Shown here piece by piece: positions 1-5,479 of a stretch of 9,173 bases of DNA. The stretch spans positions 1 through 9,173 of the forward strand of contig CAZKOT010000043.1 in assembly GCA_964554475.1 (NCBI GenBank). The letters are read 5' to 3'. The notes below the pieces were generated by a model. It was not told where the DNA came from and ran no database searches. It saw nothing but the letters and a program-made list of their open reading frames with translations. Made by a program: the position numbers and the translations under genes. The stretch is from CAJKWP01 sp964554475 (GTDB taxonomy: Bacteria > Bacillota > Clostridia > Christensenellales > UBA1242). Every line of letters starts with the position of its first letter. Within the stretch, counting starts at the first letter, position 1.

Positions 1-753
1 ACGGAATGGCTTTTCTATAAAAAATTGCAAGCAAGCGTTAAACAAAGATTTGAAGTTGATGAAATTGATGATAATGGCAACATTATTATTCGTGAAGATG
101 TTATGTTAAATTTACTTAATAATTATGTTCACGCAAGAGAGGTTAAGGAAATTTTGCAACCATTTTCTATTACTGATGAAGATAAGATGAGAAAAGCTTT
201 AAAAGAGATTGGTGTTTCAAAAAAAGCACAAGCAGATTTAATTAAAACAAAAGTTGAAAGCAAATTAAAACAAGTTAGATACAATGACCCACTTTTGTAT
301 GAGGAATTTTCTGCAAAGATAAGGAAGACCATAGAGGAATATGAAAATTCTCGCAATGAGGATTCATACCTTGCTGACATTGAGAGAATTGCCGATGATT
401 TTAAAAACGGACTTGAAAAACAAAGTTATCCAACATCAATTAAAGATGACAGTGAAAGCAAAAGCATTTATGGTTCAATTTTAAAGGAAATTAAAATTAA
501 CAACATAAAATTAAATTTATTACAAGAAGAATTTGTTGCAGAAATATCAAAGCAGATTAAGAAAATGCTTATTTTAAAAACTAAAAAAGATTGGAAGCAT
601 AATGAAATTGTTCACAAAGAAATTAAAAGAGGGCTGGATGATTTCTTGTTTGATTTGTTTGAAAGCATTGGAGTAGAGATTACAAAAGACAATGTTGGGA
701 TGCTTGACTTAATTATTGATGACGNNNNNNNNNNTGGGATTATGAGGTTTTAA
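1..753 (+). CDS. hsdR: Type I restriction enzyme R subunit (HsdR), C-terminal part
   Basis: The reading frame is open from the first base, so this is the 3' end of a longer gene; full-length HsdR proteins run to about 900-1100 residues and about 250 are here. HsdR is the ATP-dependent translocase and nuclease subunit of type I restriction complexes with HsdM and HsdS. The visible part matches the helical C-terminal domain that docks HsdR on the methylase: a KLQASVKQRF segment near the left edge, DPLLYEEFSAKIRKTIEEY around residues 97-115 of the fragment, then ENSRNEDSYLADIERIADDF. The nuclease and helicase motifs would lie to the left, outside the window. The last codons are uncertain because a run of Ns interrupts them; the stop at 751-753 is valid only if the gap preserves frame. 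The metallopeptidase gene follows at once on the same strand. The family call is firm; the C-terminus is not. Confidence 0.87.
   Translation, partial: TEWLFYKKLQASVKQRFEVDEIDDNGNIIIREDVMLNLLNNYVHAREVKEILQPFSITDEDKMRKALKEIGVSKKAQADLIKTKVESKLKQVRYNDPLLYEEFSAKIRKTIEEYENSRNEDSYLADIERIADDFKNGLEKQSYPTSIKDDSESKSIYGSILKEIKINNIKLNLLQEEFVAEISKQIKKMLILKTKKDWKHNEIVHKEIKRGLDDFLFDLFESIGVEITKDNVGMLDLIIDDXXXXGIMRF
725..734. other. Assembly gap of ten Ns
   Basis: Ten consecutive Ns sit inside the last codons of hsdR. A round number of ten is usually a placeholder for a join of unknown length, so the HsdR C-terminus and the spacing to the next gene cannot be trusted. After the gap, the frame of the downstream metallopeptidase is also open (it would read WDYEVLK before its ATG), so that gene might begin inside the missing sequence. 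Confidence 0.95.
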
Positions 754-755
754 AA

Positions 756-1487
756 ATGATTACTAGTTATTATCTTAAAATTGAAAAGGTATATGACAAT
801 ATTAAAATTTTAATCGAAAAGAAAAAAATTAAAAATGTTCATCTTAAAGTTTACAGAGATTTAACTGTAAAATGTTCTTTCCCAGAAAGTGCTTCAGATG
901 AATACATTAATAAGTTTTTTGAAACACGAATAAACTGGATTAACAAGCAATTAAACAAATATAAAGAATCTTTAGGTGCTTATAATTTTGAGTGTATTAA
1001 AGACGGAAGTTGTTTTCAAATGCTAGGAAAAGATTATAGAATTTTTATTAAACACGGAGAACCGAGAGTGGAAGAAAATGATAAATCTATAATTGTTTTT
1101 TCAAAAGACCCAAGCAATACTGACAGAGTAAAAAAACAATATTTGATTTGGTGGAGAGGAAAAGCAAAAAAAGTATTTGGGAAAATTTTTGATGAATTAT
1201 TTGACAAGATTATAAAAAAGTATTCTATTTCTAAGCCCATAATGAATATTCGATCGATGAAAACAATGTGGGGTTCTTATAATAAAAATAGCAATAAAAT
1301 AAACATTAATGATTATTTATTAAAAGCAAGCATTCTTCAAATTCAATATGTAATTTTACACGAACTGACGCACATGCTTTACAAATATCACAATGCAGAT
1401 TTTTATAATTTTATGACGATTCAAATGCCAGATTGGAAGGAAAGAAAAAAATCTTTAGATAGTCAAGTCGCACAAGGAATTCAGTAA
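756..1487 (+). CDS. YgjP/DUF45-type (M48-like) zinc metallopeptidase beside type I restriction genes
   Basis: A 243-residue protein of the YgjP-like metal-dependent hydrolase family, which is often found next to hsdR in type I restriction operons. The zinc site is HELTH at residues 202-206, with a further His at 212. The family's closing PDWKERKK signature is at 225-232. The motif usually written RWGSC appears here as MWGSYN at 171-176. The N-terminal half (IKNVHLKVY, then NKFFETRINWINKQL) matches the family's beta-rich N-terminus and helical segment. No signal peptide or membrane helix is visible, so it should be cytoplasmic. The ATG at 756 has GAGG eight bases upstream; the frame is open back into the N gap, so a longer form is possible. 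It is probably cotranscribed with hsdR. Its substrate and its role in restriction are not established; the peptidase activity is inferred from the motif. Confidence 0.85.
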   Translation: MITSYYLKIEKVYDNIKILIEKKKIKNVHLKVYRDLTVKCSFPESASDEYINKFFETRINWINKQLNKYKESLGAYNFECIKDGSCFQMLGKDYRIFIKHGEPRVEENDKSIIVFSKDPSNTDRVKKQYLIWWRGKAKKVFGKIFDELFDKIIKKYSISKPIMNIRSMKTMWGSYNKNSNKININDYLLKASILQIQYVILHELTHMLYKYHNADFYNFMTIQMPDWKERKKSLDSQVAQGIQ

Positions 1488-1618
1488 TCCAAAAATTCTA
1501 AAAAAAATAATTAAAATGATAAAATGATTTTCCGCAGATCAACAAACAAAAAAAAATAATACAATTTTATATATAATTAAAATTTAATAAAACAAATATT
1601 GAAACATTTACTTTTTAT

Positions 1619-1921
1619 TTATTCTATCGAATAAACAATCTTATTCTTCTCAGTTTTATTATAATCCAACATTGCATTCTTTTCCATAACCGCTAAAAAC
1701 TTATATGCTCCGCTTGGGCTTAAATTAAGCAAATCTGCCACTTGATATTTGTCAAATACATTATCTTGAAAATGTTCTAAAACTACACTCATTAATTTTT
1801 GTGAGTGTGTTTTTTTTGCTATCTTTGTTTTGTTGGTTTCTATAATTTGGCAAAGCGTTGGAAAAACAATTCCACACATGCCTGATGTGAAAAAGTATTT
1901 AACTCTCCCAACTGAGTTCAA
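1619..1921 (-). CDS. Orphan ORF with winged-helix-like C-terminal half, possibly a gene remnant
   Basis: A 100-codon frame opening with TTG at 1921 and ending in TAA. I do not recognise the family. Residues 53-100 look like a winged helix: a short helix (YQVADLLNL), a turn, a second helix (PSGAYKFLAVMEKNAML) and a hydrophobic strand at the end (NKIVYSIE). Residues 1-40 resemble no known N-terminus. No Shine-Dalgarno sequence precedes the TTG or the internal ATG at 1879. The frame runs back into the tRNA-Trp gene before meeting a stop there, so no longer coding start exists. It begins 13 bp after the tRNA 3' end, on the same strand. This suits either a small DNA-binding protein carried by an island or the surviving 3' end of a larger gene cut off at the tRNA. 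Confidence 0.45.
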   Translation of the reverse strand: MNSVGRVKYFFTSGMCGIVFPTLCQIIETNKTKIAKKTHSQKLMSVVLEHFQDNVFDKYQVADLLNLSPSGAYKFLAVMEKNAMLDYNKTEKNKIVYSIE

Positions 1922-1934
1922 AAGCGATTGCGTT

Positions 1935-2008
1935 TGGCAGGGGTGGAAAGAATCGAACTCTCACAAGTAGTTTTGGAGACTACTGTTCTGCCACTAAACT
2001 ACACCCCT
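1935..2008 (-). tRNA. tRNA-Trp (anticodon CCA)
   Basis: Read on the minus strand, this folds into a complete 74-nt cloverleaf. The acceptor arms AGGGGTG and CACCCCT pair over 7 bp. The D stem is GTTT/GAAC with loop AGTGGCA. The anticodon stem GTAGT/ACTAC holds the loop CTCCAAA (anticodon CCA, reads UGG). The variable loop is 4 nt. The T arm is GAGAG-TTCGATT-CTTTC with one G-U pair. The discriminator is G and the terminal CCA is encoded in the DNA (1935-1937). Its 3' end faces the restriction genes, the usual polarity for a tRNA used as an integration site. The nearest downstream frame starts 13 bp on, and no U-rich terminator intervenes. Confidence 0.95.
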
Positions 2009-2027
2009 TTATTATTTGTTTTTACTG

Positions 2028-2055
2028 ATTATTATAAAATACAAATTAAGTACAA
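2028..2055 (-). promoter_or_regulatory. Likely promoter of tRNA-Trp
   Basis: On the minus strand, TTGTAC (2050-2055) is followed 16 bp later by AATAAT (2028-2033). The -10 box ends 20 bp before the mature tRNA 5' end, a normal spacing. An exact TATAAT overlaps at 2031-2036, but its distance to the -35 box would be only 13 bp. The region is so AT-rich that chance matches are easy, so confidence is moderate. Confidence 0.4.
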
Positions 2056-2472
2056 GAGTAAAATTTAAAAAGTTTTAGCTAAAACAAAAAAAACTTAAAA
2101 TCTAATTTTCCTGTGTGAGTAAAATAGCATATACTAATTAATTTGTCAAGTTTATGAAGCGTATTTTAAGGGTTTGTGAACAAGGAACACAATTAATTGT
2201 GTCCTAATGACTTTTGTTTTTAAAAAATTTTGAAAAATAAAATTTTTTGATTTCTAGTGAAAATATTTTGTTTTTGACATAAAATATTATTATAAATTTA
2301 TTTTTTTATAAAAAATTCTTTAAAAATAGCATAATTATAATTAAATTATTCTAAAGCTTGAAGTTCTTCTTAATAAAAAAAATAGTTAAATATTAAAAAA
2401 ATAACAAAACATATTTAATTTGCAACATTTTTGACATTTTGTTTTTTATTTTTTTTAAATGTACTTTTTAAT
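2056..2472. other. AT-rich intergenic region without a recognisable gene
   Basis: About 420 bp of extremely AT-rich DNA between tRNA-Trp and veg, with no supportable reading frame. The one clear structure is an imperfect hairpin at 2184-2204, GGA-A-CACAATTAATTGTGTCC, with one bulged A. A T-rich tract follows it only after about ten bases, so it is a weak plus-strand terminator candidate with no gene to serve. No convincing terminator for veg is visible between 2400 and 2472. Confidence 0.6.
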
Positions 2473-2721
2473 TTATAATTTATCATTTTTAATTACCACA
2501 TCCCCACACATCACATCAAAATATGAAAATGTTTGAATTGGAAGTTGTTTTGCATCATTTAGTGCTTTAACTGTAAAAACACTGGGATAAATACAATCTA
2601 TAACAGCCATAAATGTTTCAAATTTTTTTCTGCCACGATTAATGTGCAGTTCAACATCTTTTCCTTTTAATTCTGCAATACTTTGTTTTATTGCTTCAAG
2701 TGCCCCTGTATTTCTTTTCAT
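2473..2721 (-). CDS. veg: Veg-family protein (DUF1021)
   Basis: An 82-residue protein that aligns end to end with Bacillus Veg, a small beta-barrel protein of about 86 residues. The conserved features are the N-terminal helix (GALEAIKQSIAELKGKDVEL), the basic turn NRGRKKFE, YPSVFTV in the middle, and the FSYFDV...VVI strand near the end. Veg is highly expressed in Bacillus subtilis and has been tied to biofilm matrix regulation; its molecular activity is not settled. The ATG at 2719-2721 is chosen because AGGAGGT lies just upstream. An in-frame ATG at 2743-2745 would make that ribosome site coding and add eight residues unlike the family. The gene stands alone, downstream of the terminator of the zinc-ribbon gene. 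Confidence 0.9.
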   Translation of the reverse strand: MKRNTGALEAIKQSIAELKGKDVELHINRGRKKFETFMAVIDCIYPSVFTVKALNDAKQLPIQTFSYFDVMCGDVVIKNDKL

Positions 2722-2724
2722 TTT

Positions 2725-2731
2725 ACCTCCT
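2725..2731 (-). promoter_or_regulatory. Ribosome binding site that fixes the veg start
   Basis: AGGAGGT on the minus strand, three bases before the ATG at 2721. A complete anti-16S match this close decides between the two in-frame ATG codons in favour of the downstream one. Confidence 0.85.
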
Positions 2732-2885
2732 GCTTCTTGTCCCATGTGATAACAAATTAAAATTCTATTTACTTGCTAAAAAATTTTTAAGAGCAATATA
2801 AATTAAATTTAAGAGATTACGAAAAACTTGCCATTGGGAAAGGTTAACAAGGAAATTAATTTTACTCAATAGCAAACTTTAATAT

Positions 2886-2917
2886 AAAAAAATTGCTTTC
2901 CTCTCCGGAAAGCAATT
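2886..2917 (-). terminator. Intrinsic terminator of the zinc-ribbon/acidic-tail gene
   Basis: A perfect 11-bp stem, AATTGCTTTCC (2891-2901) with GGAAAGCAATT (2907-2917), closes a 5-nt loop. On the minus strand it is followed directly by TTTTTATATT. It sits 20 bp after the stop codon of the gene at 2938-3432 and separates it from veg. This is the best terminator in the window. Confidence 0.88.
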
Positions 2918-2937
2918 ATTGCCATTTTTATTGTTTT

Positions 2938-3432
2938 TTAAAAATCGTCATCCTCGTCATCATCTTCTTCTTTGTCTTCATCCTCATCAAAATCATCCTC
3001 GTCAAAATCATCATCTTCTAAATCTTCATCAACTAATTCTTCTTCTTCCTCTTCTTCTTCAGGTTCAATTTCCAAATCCTCGTCCAAGACTTCTTCTTCG
3101 TCTATGTCAATAATGGCAAGTTCACCAATTTCCTCATCGGCATGAGTAAATTCTGTTTCATCTTGATTAACATAAGTGTTCCACTCTCGTTCATCTGAAA
3201 CGGGTTCAATTTCTTCCAAGGTATGTTCTGTTAAACAATTTGAACACATTGTTTCCTCGGGTTGAATATAGTTTGTTTTACAAACGGGGCAAATTTCCAA
3301 GTCAAATTCATCAAGTAATTCTTCCTTATTCGCAGACATTTCTGCTTTGCAAACACTACAAATTTTGTCTTTTTTTAAAATGTAATTGAGTTCGCATCTA
3401 GGACATTTAATGTAAATCTGTTTTTGATTCAT
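2938..3432 (-). CDS. Tandem zinc-ribbon protein with a long Asp/Glu tail
   Basis: A 164-residue protein I cannot assign to a named family. Two copies of a CxxC-x11-CxxC zinc ribbon stand 38 residues apart: Cys 10, 13, 25, 28 and Cys 48, 51, 63, 66. The copies share CPxC, NYI and CSxC, so they arose by internal duplication. The remaining C-terminal part, and above all residues from about 110 to the end, is almost wholly Asp and Glu with a terminal Phe. The tail recalls the acidic tail of RNA polymerase delta (RpoE), but RpoE has a winged helix in place of zinc ribbons, so this is not RpoE. Two ribbons plus a polyanionic tail suggest binding to a nucleic-acid machine or a basic partner; that is inference. 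The start is ATG at 3432, with GAGAGG upstream; a TTG five codons earlier would overlap the ribosome site. It has its own promoter and terminator. Confidence 0.8.
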   Translation of the reverse strand: MNQKQIYIKCPRCELNYILKKDKICSVCKAEMSANKEELLDEFDLEICPVCKTNYIQPEETMCSNCLTEHTLEEIEPVSDEREWNTYVNQDETEFTHADEEIGELAIIDIDEEEVLDEDLEIEPEEEEEEEELVDEDLEDDDFDEDDFDEDEDKEEDDDEDDDF

Positions 3433-3468
3433 TTTTTTTCCTCTCAAAACAATAAATTTTTTTTAATA

Positions 3469-3499
3469 ATTATATATGTAATTGTGTAAAATTATGCAA
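3469..3499 (-). promoter_or_regulatory. Promoter of the zinc-ribbon gene
   Basis: Minus-strand TTGCAT (3494-3499), 17 bp, then TATATA (3471-3476), overlapping TATAAT at 3469-3474. It lies about 40 bp upstream of the ATG at 3432, which fits a short leader containing the GAGAGG ribosome site. Confidence 0.6.
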
Positions 3500-3566
3500 A
3501 AAAACTTTTGAGTTTTTTCCACGTTAGTATATTCAATTGTTTTGCATTTGTCTAGTATTTTTTTTG

Positions 3567-3598
3567 AAAAAATCTTAAAAACAAAAAATATTTTGAGA
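3567..3598 (-). terminator. Probable terminator after queH
   Basis: On the minus strand TCTCAAAA (3591-3598) pairs with TTTTAAGA (3573-3580) over 8 bp with one G-T pair and a 10-nt loop, followed by TTTTTT (3567-3572). It lies 12 bp beyond the queH stop. The stem is AT-rich and therefore weak, so this is less certain than the terminator before veg. Confidence 0.5.
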
Positions 3599-3609
3599 AA
3601 AAAATACCA

Positions 3610-4146
3610 TTATTTTTTTAAAGAAAATCTACATCCGCAATAATTTTGCCTATAAAGTTCGTACTTTTTGGAAAGTTCAATGCTTTTTTTAAAACCGTCT
3701 TTTTTCTTAAAATCAGCAAACAAATAATCAACCTTATAATAATTTGATGCTTCTTTTCCAATTTCGTTTATTATAGAAGAATTTTTGTGTGGACTTACTG
3801 ATAAAGTTGTTGTAAAAATTTCAAAACTTAATTCTTTTGCTTTTTCTGCTGTTTTAAAAAGTCTTAACCGAAAACAAATCTCACAGCGTTTTCCACCTTC
3901 TTTTTCTTTTTCAAAAGAAATTATTTGACTAAGAAATTCATCTTCTTTGTAGGAAATTTCAATCTCTTTTACGTTATAAACTTCAATTAGCTTTTTAAGT
4001 TGTTTATGTCTTTTTTCAAATTCATCTTTTGGAAATATGTTTGGGTTGTAAAACAAAACAGTAACATCAAACTTTTCAAATAGTTCTGTTAAAACATAAC
4101 TTGAACAAGGTCCACAACAACAATGAAGTAATAATTTTTTTTTCAT
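3610..4146 (-). CDS. queH: Epoxyqueuosine reductase QueH
   Basis: A 178-residue QueH (DUF208) protein. It carries out the last step of queuosine synthesis, reducing epoxyqueuosine at the wobble position of GUN-anticodon tRNAs, and replaces the cobalamin-dependent QueG. The iron-sulphur and metal-binding cysteines are present: HCCCGPC at residues 8-14, GGKRCEICF with Cys 88 and Cys 91, and YCGC with Cys 170 and Cys 172. Further family blocks are FYNPNIFPKDEFEKR (32-46), FTTTLSVSPHKN (111-122) and DFKKKDGFKKSIELS (145-159). The length is normal for the family. The start ATG at 4146 has only a weak ribosome site (GAAAG), overlapped by a small inverted repeat. It follows the NfeD-like gene by 63 bp with no clear promoter between, so the two are probably cotranscribed from 4645-4673. 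No other queuosine gene is in the window, so the precursor supply is unknown. Confidence 0.93.
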   Translation of the reverse strand: MKKKLLLHCCCGPCSSYVLTELFEKFDVTVLFYNPNIFPKDEFEKRHKQLKKLIEVYNVKEIEISYKEDEFLSQIISFEKEKEGGKRCEICFRLRLFKTAEKAKELSFEIFTTTLSVSPHKNSSIINEIGKEASNYYKVDYLFADFKKKDGFKKSIELSKKYELYRQNYCGCRFSLKK

Positions 4147-4149
4147 TTT

Positions 4150-4166
4150 TTTGAAAGACTTTCAAA
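4150..4166. repeat. Small inverted repeat over the queH ribosome-binding region
   Basis: The plus strand reads TTTGAAAGACTTTCAAA, a perfect palindrome around a central A. As RNA it could form a 6-bp stem with a 5-nt loop that covers the only ribosome-site-like bases (GAAAG) in front of queH. No U-run follows, so it is not a terminator. It may modulate translation or bind a dimeric protein; a chance palindrome is also possible. Confidence 0.35.
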
Positions 4167-4209
4167 TCCTGAAAAGTTTCACTTAAAAAAATTATTTTTT
4201 GATGTAATT

Positions 4210-4608
4210 TCAGTGTTTTGGAGTAGTCTTTTTTATTCTCCTTTTTAAATACATGTAAACAACGGTGTAAACAATTGTTACAATTGTAGCCAAAGTAAGT
4301 GAAATTAAAATCACAGCATAAAGTTCTAGAAATGTGTAAAGTAAAAAATAGCACAAACAACTTATGCCCATAAAAATATTTATGTTGCGAAGCGACAAAA
4401 TTCTAATTTTGTCTTTTGACATATCACTGTCATGATTGGCAATTTTTTCATAAAGTTCAAGATTTTCGGGTCCTGAATTAAGTTTGTCAACCCCATAAAA
4501 ATTAATGATTACAAGGACAATTTGCGTAAAAAGAACAATGGTTGATGCAAGCGCAATTGTGAGCGCTATTTGTCTGTCTATTGATAATGTTAACCACCAT
4601 TCTATCAT
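4210..4608 (-). CDS. Short NfeD/YuaF-like membrane protein without the OB-fold domain
   Basis: A 132-residue integral membrane protein. Hydrophobic segments lie at about residues 13-38, 77-96 and 97-120, ending in a basic tail (KRRIKK). The opening EWWLTLSIDRQIALTIALASTIVLFTQ and the later RILSLRNINIFMG block resemble the membrane part of Bacillota NfeD/YuaF-type proteins (opening WWxxLSxxQQIFAxIAxPAxxIL). Those proteins normally continue into a soluble OB-fold domain and accompany a flotillin-type SPFH protein. Both are absent here: the protein ends after the last helix and no SPFH gene is in view. The ATG at 4608 has AAGGA seven bases upstream. It is the first gene of a unit with queH. The similarity is from memory of the family pattern, so the name is tentative; that it is a small membrane protein is clear. 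Confidence 0.55.
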   Translation of the reverse strand: MIEWWLTLSIDRQIALTIALASTIVLFTQIVLVIINFYGVDKLNSGPENLELYEKIANHDSDMSKDKIRILSLRNINIFMGISCLCYFLLYTFLELYAVILISLTLATIVTIVYTVVYMYLKRRIKKTTPKH

Positions 4609-4644
4609 TTTACGTTCCTTATAAGTTGAAAGACAACGTATATT

Positions 4645-4673
4645 ATTTTAATTGTTAAAAATGCTAATATCAA
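4645..4673 (-). promoter_or_regulatory. Promoter of the NfeD-like/queH unit
   Basis: Minus-strand TTGATA (4668-4673), exactly 17 bp, then TAAAAT (4645-4650): one mismatch from consensus in each box. The -10 box ends 37 bp before the ATG at 4608, with the AAGGA ribosome site inside the leader. It lies in the greA downstream gap, so greA and this unit can be transcribed separately. Confidence 0.65.
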
Positions 4674-4705
4674 ACTTGCAGTTATGTAAATATAGAGGCA
4701 ATTTC

Positions 4706-5173
4706 TTATGCTCTAATTTTCAAAATTTTAAGTTTTGTTATGCCTGAAGGAGTTTCAACATCAACGATGTCTCCTTCTTTGTGATCTAACAATGCTTTTC
4801 CAACCGGTGATTCATTGCTTATAAGTCCTTTCGCAGGATTACTTTCAGTTGAGCCAATTATTTGGTATTCAACTTCTTCTTTAAATTTTTGGTCGTAAAC
4901 CAAAACAAAGCAACCAATATTTACTTTGCTTGTGTCAATTTTGTTTTTATTTATTATAACGCAATTTCTGAGTATTACTTGAATTTCATTAATTTTTTGT
5001 TCATTCATTGCCTGTTCGTTTTTTGCTGCATCATATTCAGCATTTTCGCTTAAATCTCCAAACTCTCTCGCTTCACCTATTCTTTTTGTAATTTCAACTC
5101 TTTTTTTGATTAATTCTTCAAGTTCTTTTTCTAGGTCCTTTTTTCCTTTAGGGGTTAAAAATGTTTTTGACAT
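4706..5173 (-). CDS. greA: Transcription elongation factor GreA
   Basis: A 155-residue GreA of normal length. GreA enters the secondary channel of RNA polymerase and triggers cleavage of backtracked RNA. The N-terminal coiled-coil finger (residues 1-75) carries the tip motif GDLSENAEYDAAK at 39-51, with the two acidic catalytic residues Asp 40 and Glu 43 (Asp 41 and Glu 44 in E. coli). The C-terminal FKBP-like domain ends in SPVGKALLDHKEGD and VETPSG. The ATG at 5173 has GGGAGGA seven bases upstream, one of the strongest ribosome sites in the window. Expression should be high: a perfect consensus promoter lies at 5307-5335, with a structured leader of about 127 nt between. No terminator is visible between the stop and the next promoter at 4645-4673, so read-through into the NfeD-like/queH unit is possible. 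Confidence 0.96.
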   Translation of the reverse strand: MSKTFLTPKGKKDLEKELEELIKKRVEITKRIGEAREFGDLSENAEYDAAKNEQAMNEQKINEIQVILRNCVIINKNKIDTSKVNIGCFVLVYDQKFKEEVEYQIIGSTESNPAKGLISNESPVGKALLDHKEGDIVDVETPSGITKLKILKIRA

Positions 5174-5222
5174 ATTTATATCCTCCCTTTGTTTTATTAT
5201 TGTTTTATTTTATTCGACTTTT

Positions 5223-5304
5223 ATGGAAGTTATCCATATCAAAAATAAACAGCACAACAATTTCGCTAAAAAGCGTAGTTGTCGTGTTTTTTATTTAAAA
5301 CACG
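5223..5304 (-). promoter_or_regulatory. Structured 5' leader of greA with three hairpins
   Basis: Between promoter and ribosome site, the minus-strand transcript can form three stems in a row. The first, 5283-5304, is CGTGTTTT/AAAACACG (8 bp), starting almost at the predicted transcription start. The second, 5254-5282, has an ACAAC/GTTGT outer stem and a CGCT/AGCG inner stem with loop TTTT, followed by the U-rich GCTGTTTATTTTTG. The third, 5223-5237, is ATGGA/TCCAT. The second stem plus U-rich stretch could act as a leaky attenuator, making the promoter-proximal RNA a short transcript. The first could protect the 5' end of the mRNA. No known riboswitch was recognised. Confidence 0.5.
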
Positions 5305-5306
5305 GT

Positions 5307-5335
5307 ATTATAACTTTATTATATGCTTGTGTCAA
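5307..5335 (-). promoter_or_regulatory. Perfect consensus sigma-A promoter of greA
   Basis: Minus-strand TTGACA (5330-5335), exactly 17 bp, then TATAAT (5307-5312): twelve of twelve consensus bases with ideal spacing. The predicted start, about 7 bp on (near 5300), falls inside the first leader hairpin. No other promoter in the window is a full match. Confidence 0.85.
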
Positions 5336-5479
5336 GAAAAAAACTAAAAATTACTTTGAATTTCAAAATATTTTTTTATGAAAGTTAAACTCAGAATTTT
5401 TTGAAGAAAAATCGTAACATATAGGTAATTACAGAATTGAGAGTAAACAGCCTTTTTTTTAAATAATATTAAAATTCTT
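5336..5479. other. AT-rich spacer between the greA promoter and the 182-residue gene
   Basis: About 144 bp with no reading frame. I found no convincing hairpin with a U-run after the stop of the gene at 5480-6028. A plus-strand T8 run at 5453-5460 has no stem in front of it. A short CAGAATT motif occurs twice in direct orientation, probably by chance. Confidence 0.5.

Noticed and set aside
2274..2296. TTGACA followed by TATAAA on the plus strand as a promoter
   Set aside because: The spacing is only 11 bp, and no gene lies downstream on that strand before convergent veg.
2919..3113. Plus-strand frame rich in His, Pro and Leu
   Set aside because: It is the complement of the Asp/Glu-coding tail of the zinc-ribbon gene (GAN codons read backwards) and has no ribosome site.
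2938..3432. RNA polymerase delta subunit RpoE
   Set aside because: Only the acidic tail is similar; the N-terminal half is two zinc ribbons instead of the RpoE winged helix.
4076..4360. Second minus-strand frame between queH and the membrane gene
   Set aside because: It overlaps both well-supported genes out of frame and has no family resemblance.
5283..5304. The hairpin upstream of greA as terminator of the 182-residue gene
   Set aside because: It lies about 175 bp past that stop, immediately after a perfect promoter, and has no U-run directly after it; a role in the greA leader fits better.
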